Shown: positions 43,209 through 53,679 of the stretch, piece by piece
Numbering within the stretch: position 1 is the stretch's first letter
Layout: the number at the start of each line of letters is the position of its first letter
From: Symbiodinium kawagutii
Taxonomy: Eukaryota > Sar > Dinophyceae > Suessiales > Symbiodiniaceae
Assembly (NCBI GenBank): GCA_009767595.1
Contig: VSDK01012949.1
Span: 71,039-135,038, forward strand
Length of the DNA: 64,000 bases
Direction: 5' to 3'
Translations under genes and position numbers: made by a program
Notes under the pieces: model-generated
What the model was told of the DNA's origin: nothing
The model's input: only the letters and a program-made list of their open reading frames with translations
Databases searched by the model: none

Positions 43209-44875
43209 TAGATAGATAGATAGATGCATGCATGTAATAGGTAAAGCGAGAAAGGAAGAGATAGAGAGAGATGAAAACGGTAGATGTGGTTGGTGGTCAT
43301 CGTTGTTGTCGTCATTCTTAGCTGCCGAAGAACTTGGCCATGATGCAGGCAACGCAGTTTGCAATGGGGGCAAGGAACAAAAGACATCCCCAACAGTGGC
43401 AAGCCGCCAGCAGCAGAGGCTGGGACATCAGTTTGGAGCTTCTTGCAGAAGCCAAAGGGTGCGCGACTCAAGGGTGGTATTGACGCCGAGGGGGAGTGTG
43501 GCGCATCCAGAAATACCAGGAGTGCTGGAACTGGGAAAGGGGTAGAAGGCTTGGGCATCGAAATGGGTCCATGGATGGTCCCAAACTTGCTGGTGAAGCT
43601 CCGTGAGCAATGATGTTTTGGGGGAGGGTCTCACCGTTGACAGAATTTTCTGAACCATGGACCGTTCTTGGGTGGCGACTTGGTGTTTATCGGCCTGCTC
43701 ACATTTCGAACAGCAAGCACTATCCTCCTATTATTCGTCGTCCTTATCGTCATCATCGTTATCGTCATCATCGTCATTCTGGTCACCCTCATCATCAGCA
43801 TCAAGAATAGCCAGCAAGTCTAAAAGGATCACCACATTCACTGCCGCTGGTTGAGGCGGCACAGCATTGAAGTGGATGTTTGTGACTCAGAACTGCGGCG
43901 CAGCTGAAATCGGTGTCGGACAAGAAATGTTTGATTATCATTCACAGGGCACGGAAATATTGGTACGAATGGCTCAACAATGTCACGCCAGGACAAAATG
44001 ATTCTCCACAACATGATCAAATTTGCTGTCGGATTGGTGCATAGTATTGGTTTCGGTGCTCAAAATGGCCCATGCTGGATGGCCGGATACCACAATCCGT
44101 GGGACCCAGGAAACAACGAGCCAGACATCTGAAAACGAGGAGATCGATCAATCGATCACGGCTGCAGGAAGATATTTCTAGATCTATTCTTGGCAGCTAC
44201 CTGGTTTGGAGGAATATTGTAAACCATTTCATTCCAGGAATAGCTATAGCGTTCTTAAGCAACTTTTTGTGGGGGTTGTATTTGGAGATTTTCGACACAG
44301 ACCATGCAAACAAGGTTGTTTTGTTCCTCGGAAAGATCCGCCAGTGTGTTGAGCTGTTGCTTTCATGGCCTTGCTCGCTGGGCGTGCTCGCTGGGCTTAA
44401 TCATGTTTCTTAGATCTCAACAGCAACACGAAAACATAAGGGTGGGTTGTCCAGGAACGGGGTAAAAGCCCACTGGCATGACGATGTTTTGATATCTTGA
44501 CGTGCCCATAAATACCAGTAAATACTGTACTCGCATTGGCAGTAGTTCCCCATGACTTTTTTGGGATGGCAGCTGGACCTTGTTCGCGGGATACGTCTGC
44601 AGGAGCATGTACGCATTACTATGCACCAAGATGGTTGGGCACTGGATATTGATTCGTTGGGAGTCATGGCAGGAGAACCAAAACGAATTATAGATCGCCC
44701 AAGAGGCCGTTTCATGTCTCATCAGCGCGAACCTTTCAGAAAATCATCCATTTTCCTCGGTGTTTTGAAGCATTTCCAAGTTCTGCGAATCATCAATTCA
44801 CCGTGTCTGAGGGCATCACCTACAATTGCGCTTTCGGGGCTTGCGCCCGAGCCAGAAGGCAGCTGAGCTACGACT
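40603..44875 (+). CDS. PPR-repeat protein gene, multi-exon, partial
   Basis: Exons: 40603-40681 (QLWSAATKAFAWQPALALLE), 40911-40978 (GLEPNVITFNTTITACARAR, QWQ), 41268-41323 (ASLELLGKMEESDIQAS), 42969-43027 (PAPNVLALSAAINASGQGQ), 43419-43458 (WDISLELLAEAKG) and about 44813-44875 (GITYNCAFGACARAR). The first five join in phase and reproduce the plant/algal PPR pattern: W-xx-ALxLLxxM, a proline, then N-V-xx-N-xxI-xAC. Each intron falls close to the same point of the repeat, just before or after the conserved Trp-xx-Ala-Leu helix. Donors are GT, GA (GGCAG|GAGCCG) and GC (ACAAC|GCTGGG). The protein is expected to bind organelle RNA. A segment linking exons 5 and 6, and both termini, are missing. 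Confidence 0.7.
41330..42960. other. Large PPR-gene intron with repeats
   Basis: It contains a TG array (41649-41690), an AT-rich field of ATCATTAGTGGCTTATC words (42080-42480) and no firm exon. A plus frame at 42413-42649 is Pro/Gly-rich without motif. Confidence 0.45.
42080..42480. repeat. TTATCATTAGTGGC-type degenerate repeat
   Basis: The words TGGCTTATCATTAGT and GTATTTATCA recur at least six times with irregular spacing. Confidence 0.75.
43165..43228. repeat. GATA/GACA microsatellite
   Basis: A run of GATAGATAGACAGACA units ending in GATGCATGCATG. Confidence 0.9.
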
Positions 44876-45385
44876 CCACGATTTTTCGCTTGGAAACTTG
44901 TGAACCGGTCAGCATCAGCTATGGAGTTAGAACCATTAACCTGCAAGCCATGGATCAATCAGAGGCTATAACGATTAACAAGCTAAACATAAGCATCAAT
45001 CGAGCATAGTTGACGTTTGTCTCCTCTTGTCTTGACTCCTGACCACTAGTAAAAGAAGCAAACAATAGTTCAAGAAACAAAGGATCCCAGTCCAGACATT
45101 GCTGTTTGCATCCTGAAGCTCTGACTTCGAATCAGCAGACGCCACTGACTTCAGAGTTCTCCACCATGACTTGGACGGCAACAAAAATGGTTGGTGGGTC
45201 CATCACGTGTGCGGCGTTCAGGTGGGAAGAAACACTGGTGCTCTTGTGACTCGACTGCAAGGGCTGTGGTCATTGCTGCGGATGACCAGCGATTGGACCA
45301 CTGCTCAGCTGGGAGTGACCCGTCGAGTGGTTGTTGTTGTCGCCCGCCTCACGACTACATTGCCAGGGTCATGACATGGCCGCGG

Positions 45386-45443
45386 TCGTCGTCGTCGTCG
45401 TCGTCGTCGTCGTCNNNNNNNNNNGTCGTCGTCGTCGTCGTCG

Positions 45444-45489
<46 letters not shown>

Positions 45490-45490
45490 A
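45386..45490. repeat. GTC array and CAT array around a gap
   Basis: (GTC)n, ten N, (GTC)n, then (ATC)n. The Ser/Val/Ile/His or Asp/Arg/Met frames that cross it are artefacts. Confidence 0.95.
45415..45424. other. Assembly gap (10 N)
   Basis: Ten N inside the triplet array. The true length is uncertain. Confidence 0.99.
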
Positions 45491-45769
45491 GAACATTTCT
45501 GCCCAGTTTCTTGTCGCGTCCTCTGCAGTCTATGGGTTCGCAGCTCTACGGGAATTTCCGTCGTGCTCAACACGTGCGCGCGCGCGCGAATTGCCTACTC
45601 CGAGGTTGACAGTTGTGACCCAGATTTTCAGAATGAGCAGCCATGGAGTCGCAGTGTATCATTACACGAGCCAGATGTTTTCACGCTCATCACCGCCAAT
45701 TCGCCCCACGGTCTCGGCTTCCACGCGACCAGCAAGGTTCCCCACAGTGGATCCGGCAGGATGAAGCTC

Positions 45770-45847
45770 CCATTTGTAACTTGTGGCCTAGACCTCACAC
45801 ATGGGATAGTCCCATGTGTGAGGTCTGGGCCAGAAGTTATCAAGTGG
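45770..45847. other. Long near-perfect hairpin
   Basis: The inner arms GACCTCACACATGGGA (45791-45806) and TCCCATGTGTGAGGTC (45810-45825) are a perfect 16-bp inverted repeat with a 3-nt loop, TAG. Pairing continues outward with few mismatches to about 45770 (CCATTTGTAACTTG) and 45847 (CAGAAGTTATCAAGTGG). The total is about 78 nt, with roughly 37-nt arms. Confidence 0.9.
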
Positions 45848-46029
45848 AGGAAGGTGCAGGGGTTGCCTGCCCCACAGCTGCAAGGGAACAGCGCCCGCGA
45901 GCTGTTGAAGACGGATTTGCTGGATCTCCGACGGGTGGAAGATCCGCGACTAGACAGGCAACCTACTGCATTCCTGTCATTAGCGATGCTGCCGATGGCA
46001 TCAACATCTTGGATGTTGCGACGCCAATC

Positions 46030-46181
46030 ACTCAAGGATCCGGAAACCAACTGCCCCGGAGAGAAAGAAATTCCCTGGCGTGTGTCATGTCTTGCTGCGT
46101 TCTGAGGATGGGCAGGTGCAAAGCCTGTGGCAGACCCCAGACGCCACGATCTTAATGAATCAGTTGGATCGTGGCGTCTGA
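46030..46181 (+). CDS. Possible terminal exon, weakly RCC1-like
   Basis: A frame open from about 45986 to TGA at 46179 contains FPGVCHVLLRSEDGQVQSLW. The string CHxLLRSxDGQ recalls the HTVLLRSDG motif of RCC1-type repeats. One motif is too little to be sure. The stop codon lies in the right arm of the hairpin at 46138-46180. Confidence 0.25.
46138..46180. other. Perfect 14-bp hairpin
   Basis: CAGACGCCACGATC (46138-46151) and its exact reverse complement (46167-46180) flank a 15-nt loop. Confidence 0.95.
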
Positions 46182-46430
46182 GACCTGCTCAGATTGGAGA
46201 GACCTTGACAGGCAGAAAAGAATACGTTAAATGTACCCAAGATCCAGATACTCTTCTCTTTCCGTGCTGCACCGTGGTAAGTTTGAGGAAGCGAAGGATT
46301 GCGCAGAGAGATTTTGGAAGTGAGGAATTGATCAGTCTTGAAAGTTCAATAGACCGTGGGTGCTCAAATATCATAAACATCTGTTTGAATTTGTTTGTTG
46401 TTGGATTTTATGCAACTATTTTAATTCCAG

Positions 46431-46649
46431 ACAGTCTTCACTCCAACACGAGCTGAGAAGAGTCACTCTCGCCCCAAGTTTCAGCGCCCAGCCGAGAACT
46501 TGCCTGAGAAGAATTTGTTTGTGAAGAGCTGGGAGCTCTGTGTGGCACGGCTGTTCTGCTCTTCAAAGAGCTTGCCCTCCTCACGAAACGAGTTTCAACT
46601 CACGATGCCTTGGTTGAACGAAGAGTTGCGCGAGCTGCTCGGATGCTAA
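46431..46649 (+). CDS. Probable terminal exon, unidentified (72 residues)
   Basis: It follows TTTTAATTCCAG in phase 0 and runs 72 codons to TAA at 46647. Motifs are TVFTPTRAEKSHSRPKFQRP, ENLPEKNLFVKSWELCVARL, SSRNEFQLTMPW and LNEELRELLGC. The strong acceptor and amino-acid usage argue for real coding, although it has no ATG. I do not recognise a domain. The mix of a basic, disordered start and helical end would suit a C-terminal exon. Confidence 0.5.
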   Translation, partial: TVFTPTRAEKSHSRPKFQRPAENLPEKNLFVKSWELCVARLFCSSKSLPSSRNEFQLTMPWLNEELRELLGC

Positions 46650-46663
46650 ACAAGTGCCCTAGG

Positions 46664-46798
46664 ATGATCACCACCACCACCACCACCATCATCACCACCA
46701 TCATCACCATCACCATCACTATCACCACTATCGCCACCATCACCACCATCACCATCACCATCACCATCACCATCACCATCACCATCACCGCCATCGTA
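46664..46798. repeat. CAC/CAT triplet and CACCAT hexamer array
   Basis: Runs of CACCAC and ATCACC. Thr/Ile or Met/Val frames across it are artefacts. Confidence 0.95.
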
Positions 46799-46907
46799 AC
46801 CACTTGCCAGCTCTCATTATCATGATCATTATCATTATGGAAATGGTCCTTGTCTTGATCTTTGACATGGGCACACCTGGTGCCCAGCCTGCCGAATTCC
46901 TGCGCAG

Positions 46908-46956
46908 GTCAGACATGCGAAGCCTCGACTTCGTGCCGGATTACGTCACCCACAAG
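46908..46956 (+). CDS. Possible short exon, unidentified
   Basis: Acceptor CTGCGCAG|G and donor CACAAG|GCAGGC (GC type). It reads SDMRSLDFVPDYVTHK. Without the splice it would run into TGA 12 nt later. Confidence 0.35.
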
Positions 46957-46979
46957 GCAGGCGCAACGGCGTGATGATG

Positions 46980-47608
46980 ATCATAGTCACGCTTCGCAGT
47001 AGCAGAAATTTGGTGGGTGATATCTAAGAAAGAAACTAGCAATAAACATAATAAACTAGAAATGAACTAGTGGATAGTCATGATTGTAGTAGTGGATATA
47101 ATTCATCACATAATCATGAGCTAGTGGATATTTGCTATTAAGATATGCTGTGAAGATATGTCCAGATTTGTTTTGTGATTGGCAATTACACATTCAGCGT
47201 CCTTTTAACGTTTTGGTGGTTTAGGTCTATTCTTCCATTCCAGCCTTTCATCCCAGTTTGTCAAGATGAAACAAGCAGAAATAACTTTTCTGTTCTGAAC
47301 GTATGGCCAACCAGATTCCTTGCAGACCTCGGACAGTGATCACTAGCAAGAACTGGGCAGCCGAGAACACATGTTTGGCAGTAAGGTCTTATGGAAGAAT
47401 TTCCCAACGAGTCAAAAAAATTAGTTTCAATGCGTTCTTTTGCAACTTGAGGATCTTGCCGGTCCGTCTTCACAAGTCGGAATCGAAATAAGTTTGAGCC
47501 ACCCTTGAGCCCAAGATGTGTCTGCTTTGATGCCATTTTTCCTCAAACGTTCTGTTGACTCCACAAGGCTTTGTGAAAACTTTGCATGTGTTTGCAAACT
47601 TTGTGTCC
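46980..47608. other. Intergenic region upstream of the peptidase gene
   Basis: AT-rich DNA with short frames (47303-47536) on both strands that lack motifs. I see no recognisable promoter element, as is usual for dinoflagellates. Confidence 0.4.
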
Positions 47609-50600
47609 ATGATGAACTTTAGATACACCATACTTGTGTTCTTCAACAGTTGGCTGCTGGGAGAGAGTTTCAGAGATGCAAGCCGCGAGCCAGTGACTGG
47701 CATTTTGGATGAAGTGACAAGCTATGATGGTAAGCCCAATCCTCGGATATCTTGCAGTAAAGGAATGGAACATGCTCGACAACTTTTGGCAGAGAAGATG
47801 AAGGAGATGGGGTTGAGCCCAAAGGGCGAAGCAACGGAGGAAGGCAATGGATACTTCTTTACGGTCCCAGGGACCAAAGACGATGAATGTCCTGGAGGAA
47901 TTACAAGCCTCGTTGCAGTTCTTGAAGGGCACGACGAGAAACTGAAAGAAGAGTTTCTTTTGCTCAACGCCCACCTTGATGGTCCTTACAACCAGGGGCC
48001 AACAGCAAGCAAAGGCAACCTTGAGACTGACAATTCCTATGACGATGGTGGTTCTGTGGCAACTATCCTGTCTCTGGCAGAGCACTTTCAGAAGAACCCA
48101 ACAGTCCTGAAACGGAGCTTACTTTTGGTCCTGTCGGATGGTGAGGAGGGAATTTCCAATGTCCAAACGTCCTCGGAGTGGAAAAGGAGGTTCTGCGCTA
48201 GCCCAGGCTTGTTCAAAACACGCAGGTGAAGACAGTTTTTTTTCTGCTTTCCATGTGGTTTGGTGGATCGTCCTCTGGAAATCTCTTGCGTGTGCAAGGA
48301 TGTACACCACAACTTGTGTTTATTCCCGATTCAACTTGCGGTTGGGTGGTATTATCGATTACAATCATCGATATTTGTTCACCATGAGCAATATTGCACA
48401 AGCATCGTTAACCATGAATTTAGTCCCATTTTTGGCCCCATTGGTCCACTTGTTGGTCCCAAAGTTGTTCATGAATTAACCACCACTAAACCATTATCAA
48501 TCAGGAATTCACATGAATCAACAACCCATCGACCATCAACCATCAGTTGACCATCAGCCGTCTGGTATCAACCACCAAAGACAGGGTGGTTTCTCAAAAT
48601 AGGGGTACCCCCAAATCATCCTTTGTATCAACCATTGATGATAACAAACCCTTCATTTTTGAGGTCCCCTTTTTGAGAAGAGACCATATGGGTGTTTCTC
48701 AAAATAGGGGACCCCCTAAATCATCCATTACTAATCATTTATGGTCATAAACCCACCATTTTTGGGGTACCCCTATTTTGAGGAATTACCATGATTCAAC
48801 CATGATTCAACGATCAAGCATGATTGAACCATGACTTTCCATCAACTAGCAATCGCCATGAGGTTGGCAGGGCCGCAAGGGCTCGTGTTACAACTATCCC
48901 ATGGGCTTTACGGCTTGGGCCAAGAACCCCACCGTGGATTTGGAAAAGGTGCTTGGCCAAAGCTCAGCGGTTGGTTGGTGGGTCGGTTGGGTTGGTTGGG
49001 TTGGTTGGGTTATTTGGAAATCTAGTGGTTGCACAGACTTCAGGAAACCAGAGAGACTAGTAGCGAAATTTTCTCAAACGATCAAAGATCTCAGGTACAC
49101 CTGAACCGCAAAACGATCATCCACATTTGAAAACGACGGCCTCAACGCCTTGATAGGGGACCCCGTTTCGCCTGGCGACTGAATTCAAAGTGAATCACCT
49201 GACGAAAATCACCTTCAGATAATTAAATAGCAAGTTTCCTTACCAGGTTTCCATCTAGAAGACATGGTGATCATCCCATCTATGATGATCTATGAAACAT
49301 GGCAATTTTTGTCCAGCTTTGAGCGGTACCATCCACCGGTCAGCCTTCAGGTGAAATTGGTGCTCACCATGGACCCCTTGGGAGCTCCGGGCATCCCAGG
49401 CCACGACTTTGTCGCTGTGCTGGGCACCGAAAGTGCGGACGGCCTCCAGGAGCGACCCAAAGCGACCATCGAAAATGGCGAGAAAACATAGCGTTATTTT
49501 CTGTTTGAAATTTTCATTGTTGTTTTTTAAAAGTTTTCTATTGTTTTTTACTTGAAAGTTTTCCATTGCTTTTTTTCAACAAATGAGTTTTTTTCTCCAA
49601 TATCAAAAAAACAATTCTTTCATCTTAGTTTACGTACTTTGTTTGGCATTTTTCTTCGCGTAAGTGATCAATATTGGATGATCTGGGGGTACCCTTATTT
49701 TGAGGAACCAACAGATATCCAACATTTTCAATTTGAAACTCAGCAGCAAGAGCAAGATTGCCAACTCTCCCAGGGAAGATGGGTGATGGGTTTTTCCATA
49801 GCCATGGTGGTACCGACTAAGCATCCAATGATAGCCATGATTGAGAGGGAAACCAATGGTAACCTAGGGGCACACCATTTTGAACAGACCCAAATTCGGA
49901 AGCGATGCTTTTCAGTGAGAAAACATTTTTCAGTGCTAGTTTTAGTCTTTGCTATGCACCAGTGAACTTGGAAGTCCAAGCCGTGACGAGCGTGAGAAAG
50001 ACTAGGCGGGTTCATTGTAAATCAATGTGTTACATGTAGATTATATGACCATCTATGTATACTTATACATGGTATCTCTCTCTATAAATATGTATATATA
50101 TATATATATATACATGTATTCTCAATATATATATATATATACACGTAGAAAGATAGATAGATAGATAGATTGATAGAAAGATAGATAGATAGACAGACAG
50201 ATATAGATAGATATAGATAGATATAGATAGATATAGATAGATATAGATAGATGTAGATAGATATAGATAGATATAGATAGATATTTAGATTCTCTTGTTG
50301 GTTTATAACCGTCCACTGGTCAGTTTACTAGTCTAGCTTCGTCGCTTCCAAGCCTGGTGTCACGCCAGGAGTTGATGGAGGAAAGTTTCGAAGGTGCAGC
50401 GGTGGAGCCTCTGTTTGTGAACCGTCAATACGCCGTGACCAGCTACAGCGATGCAGATGCCGTCGCCAAGAATTTCAAGCCCATGTGTAAGGGCGATCCG
50501 GAAATCTGCTTCAATGGGATTCCAGCGGTGTGGTTTGCGCAAACTGCATTTGGAAAGTACCATGGAGGCCTGCAGGCCAACACCTTGCTGCCTGCCATGG

Positions 50601-51052
50601 AATATGGGCACATTCCTGGGATCAAGATTCCCCGAGAGCTTGCGTCTTTTGCTCTGGACATGCGAAAGAACTTTGACGACAAAGCGCTTGAGAAGGTGAA
50701 GGAGTCTCTGCAAAATGTGATTGCACATCTCGCAAACAAACCTGATTTGTCTTTGGTCTACAATCCGCAGATCCACAGAAAGATAAGCGAGGCCAATGCA
50801 CAGTGTGGAAGTGCGGTGCCCATATGTGGTTTTTCCTTGCAGGATGCTATCAACAACAAGAAAGCATATGACTATTTGGCCAAGGCATTGCTCGATCAAT
50901 CTGGCATTGCTCCAGAAGTGGCGGTGCCGGTGCAAAGGTTCAGTAGCACAATGTCTGCCAATCTTGGAAGAATAATCAGTGCATACAGCGGAGCATCTTC
51001 GAAACCATCTGAGGTGGGAAGGGGCGACACCAAACAGACCGCAAGATTCTAA
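47609..51052 (+). CDS. M28-family zinc metallopeptidase, three exons
   Basis: Exons 47609-48225 (ATG), 49317-49449 and 50369-51052 (TAA) join in phase to about 477 residues. A hydrophobic start (RYTILVFFNSWLLG) suggests a signal peptide or anchor. The M28 two-zinc ligand set is present in order: His122 in NAHLDGP, Asp141 (or Asp145/146) in ETDNSYDDGGSVA, Glu179/Glu180 in SDGEEG, Asp225 in TMDPLG and His315 in GKYHGG. The typical GIPAVWF segment precedes the last histidine. Members of this family are aminopeptidases or related hydrolases, often secreted or vacuolar; the substrate here is unknown. Intron 1 is GT-AG (CGCAG|GTGAAG). Intron 2 appears to be GA-AG, with CCAGGAG at both borders. A frame continues 18 codons upstream of the ATG, so a further 5' exon is possible. 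Confidence 0.85.
48590..48680 (+). mobile_element. F1 inverted-repeat element, tandem copy 1 (91 bp)
   Basis: It starts TTTCTCAAAATAGGGGTACC and ends GAGGTCCCCTTTTTGAGAA, in intron 1 of the peptidase gene. Translation across the start gives VSQNRGTPKSS. Confidence 0.75.
48695..48785 (+). mobile_element. F1 inverted-repeat element, tandem copy 2 (91 bp)
   Basis: It starts TTTCTCAAAATAGGGGACCC and ends GGGGTACCCCTATTTTGAGG. It has the same length as copy 1, 14 bp away. A right-half copy lies at about 49668-49712 (GGGGGTACCCTTATTTTGAGG). Confidence 0.75.
48961..49017. repeat. GGTTG pentamer-like repeat
   Basis: GGTTGGTTGG and GGTTGGGTTG units in intron 1 of the peptidase gene. Confidence 0.85.
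50085..50290. repeat. TA and GATA/TAGATA microsatellites
   Basis: (TA)n runs followed by GATA and ATAGATATAGATAG arrays. They end about 80 bp before exon 3 of the peptidase gene. Confidence 0.9.
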
Positions 51053-51247
51053 AATCATAATCGTGCTGGAGTAGATAGAATATCCATGAATATCCCGCAT
51101 ATTCAATACATGTATTGTATATATATATATATATATACATATGCTTATTCAATTACTCATTGGGGATCGTTACACTTGTACTGTCTCAGGGCAAGTTGCA
51201 GCCTATCAGCTTCCAGCTTTGCACAGCTGGGACTGCTGAGTGGCCAG

Positions 51248-51354
51248 GTAATCCCAAGAGAGTTGGTCCAGACTCAGCCGGGTCTGCTGGCAGTGCTGAC
51301 CATGGCATTGGATTTCTATGCCAAGGAACCCTACCGACAGTCCTTCACCGTGGC
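51248..51354 (+). CDS. Probable internal exon, unidentified
   Basis: Acceptor TGGCCAG|G and strong donor GTGGC|GTGAGTCG. It reads VIPRELVQTQPGLLAVLTMA, then LDFYAKEPYRQSFTVA. The exon may start earlier, since the frame is open upstream (SSFAQLGLLSGQ). It may begin a new gene downstream of the peptidase. The family is not recognised. Confidence 0.45.
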
Positions 51355-51359
51355 GTGAG

Positions 51360-53679
51360 TCGAAGCTACTCCGTTGTAAAAACGACTCCGAAGCTCTTCG
51401 CTGAAGGTTGAAAAATGCCATGGCTGTGTGTTTTTCGCAGAAGGGGCCCTGGAAGCCTAGATCAGATGATGTGATGGTGCTCACCGAGTTAGTCAGTTTA
51501 AAAGCGACTAATCAGGCAGGCAATCTAGCAATCCAGTCAAAAGCTTCTAATTTCATCATGCAAGGGGCTTGATTCTAGTCCACCACAGCACAGCTTGACC
51601 CAATGGCCCGTCTTTTTGGGATGACTATAAAGTGCCACAACTGCAGTTGTCCATGCTGTCGCACCGTGGTTTCTGTATTGACAACTGCCATCCGGGTTAG
51701 TGGGTGCCACCTTTGCCGTGGGTCCACTGCTTGGGGTGTTGCCACTGTTCCCTACACAGCTTCCCTGCCAGTTGGTGAAGACTGCTCTGGCTGGCCGAGG
51801 TGCAGACAGGGCCTAGTAACAGCCAGCCATGGGGCTGTCAGTTGGTTTACCTATGAAAAATCACCAGAACTTGAGACTGGCTGCGGATATCATCGGAAAC
51901 ATACCCAACAAGCAGACACAAGCGGACTTGGAAGATGGTCTCAGCATGTCTCAGCCATGTAGCAGCTAGATCCAGGTAGTCTGTGGCGTCTCAGCTACGC
52001 TTTTGTCTTGTTTTGTGGCAAGCAAAACGAGGTTCTCTCCCCCAATTTTGGGAAGCATCAGCATACACACCACGGATGGTAAGCGAGACAAAGCAAACTA
52101 ACTCGTATGGGCCTGGGTTAAACATGCTGCGTTCCTGCTTGGATCCAAAATTTTAATTATTTTCTAGCCATATACCAAGGCTGATGCGATCCACAATGAT
52201 TTGTTTGTCACAGGTTTGATTTCTTGATCTGATCAGTGATCCATTATCAAACTTGTTTAATCAGCATTCTGATATGTGAATGTATCACTGGGTTGGTTGA
52301 TGGGAAAATCTACATGACCCCCTTATAATTCAGAAAGGGACGCTCTTGGTTCCCACTTTTTTTTAAAAAGCAGTTTGCTTTTTGATGGTCGAGTAGGTTA
52401 TGTGTGTCCTTGCACCATCCAGCTTTTCAACATAGGAACAGCTTTCCTGTAGACTTTCCCATCAAGCCAGCAACATTGGTCGCTGAATTGGGTTCCTCCT
52501 TGTGAGACCTTCTATGGCCATGATCCCACAAGTTTGGGCCTGAAGAAGCACAGAGAAGTGACGTTTAACTTTTGTACTTGTAATAGTAATGCTTGACGAC
52601 CATGAACCATCATTGAGCATCACTTGCAACCACTAACCATCATCGACCATCATTGAGCGCATCAGTGACCATCATCAAGCATCAGTGTAAGCATTTTAGT
52701 CATCATTCTGACTTAAAACCATCCGCACATAACTTCCATTAGTCATCATCAATAATGATGGTTGGAAGTTGTGCGGATGGTTGATCAGCAGGTAAGCTTT
52801 AAGCTTCAATAATGGTATGTTATGATGGTTAGTTATCTTCCATCAAGCATCAGCTGTAAGCTTTTAGCATCAATAATGGTACAGCAGGTTGGTTGATACG
52901 TCTGGCGCCCAGCCAGCAGGGCCCCGCCTTCGCCACGCAGATGATATCGACCCCAAGGACGCCTTGAATGCAGTTTCCGAGTTGTTCAAGGAGAGACCGG
53001 TCCAAGGGAACCGATGATGGTGAATGGTGGTTATGAATAAATTAATGGCAAATATTGGCAAGTGATCTTTGATGATGTGATTGGTTCAATGGTTTTTATT
53101 TTGAATATCTAATGGTGGTCATCTGTTTTAATTGGTTGATTTATAGTCATTCATGGTTTAGCAACAGTCGATAGTGATTGTTGGATTGTTAAAGGGTGCT
53201 ATTTAATTACCTGGTTGTCCATGTTGATGTACAAGGACCGATATCTCAAGGGGAGCTATCATGCTGACTTGTTGATGTATTGGCAATGGTGAAGGTATAC
53301 TCCACCAAGTTCCATAGAATGTTCGGAACTGATCGCCAAATGAAGATGTTTCCCATCAGTATGCCCTTGGATTGGGCCAACAGTGAGCGGCAGTTTGAAC
53401 CATGCTGGCAATGAGGAATCCACCACTTTGCTTCACCGATGCTCAGCTGGTTCCATGGGTGGCTTGGAGTTACCACACGGAACGCTACCTGGTTCATTGG
53501 TCATCATGCCCACCGCAAGTCGTAGTTTTGATCGCCTGCAGCAAACCTGTTGGTCTCATTCGGACCACCAAAAACCAAGGGGTTGTGGCCACAGGACACG
53601 TCGTTGCCTTCCAAACAACCAGGAACTGACAGAGCTATGCTAGACGGCAGGCAAATGGAGAGGGCGTGAGTTTACCCAG
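51360..53679. other. Mostly repeats; no firm gene
   Basis: A Cys-rich plus frame at 51603-51962 (CHNCSCPCCRTVV) has no splice support. 52560-52870 is a field of CATCATTGAGCATCA and AACCATCA words, including an inverted pair (ATAACTTCCATTAGTCATCA near 52730, TGATGGTTGGAAGTTGTGCG near 52757). The frames at 53383-53643 are ambiguous. Confidence 0.35.

Larger units (their letters stand above)
44876..46029. other. Unresolved interval including a triplet array and gap
   Basis: Overlapping open frames on both strands span 45500-46100, but none shows a family motif. Splice limits are not resolved. Confidence 0.35.

Noticed and set aside
45191-46105. 304-codon plus frame
   Set aside because: It crosses a gap and a triplet array. 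The part beyond the array overlaps other open frames and has no motif.
51603-51962. Cys-rich 119-codon frame as a zinc-binding protein
   Set aside because: The Cys/His spacing fits no known finger, and there is no splice or homology support.
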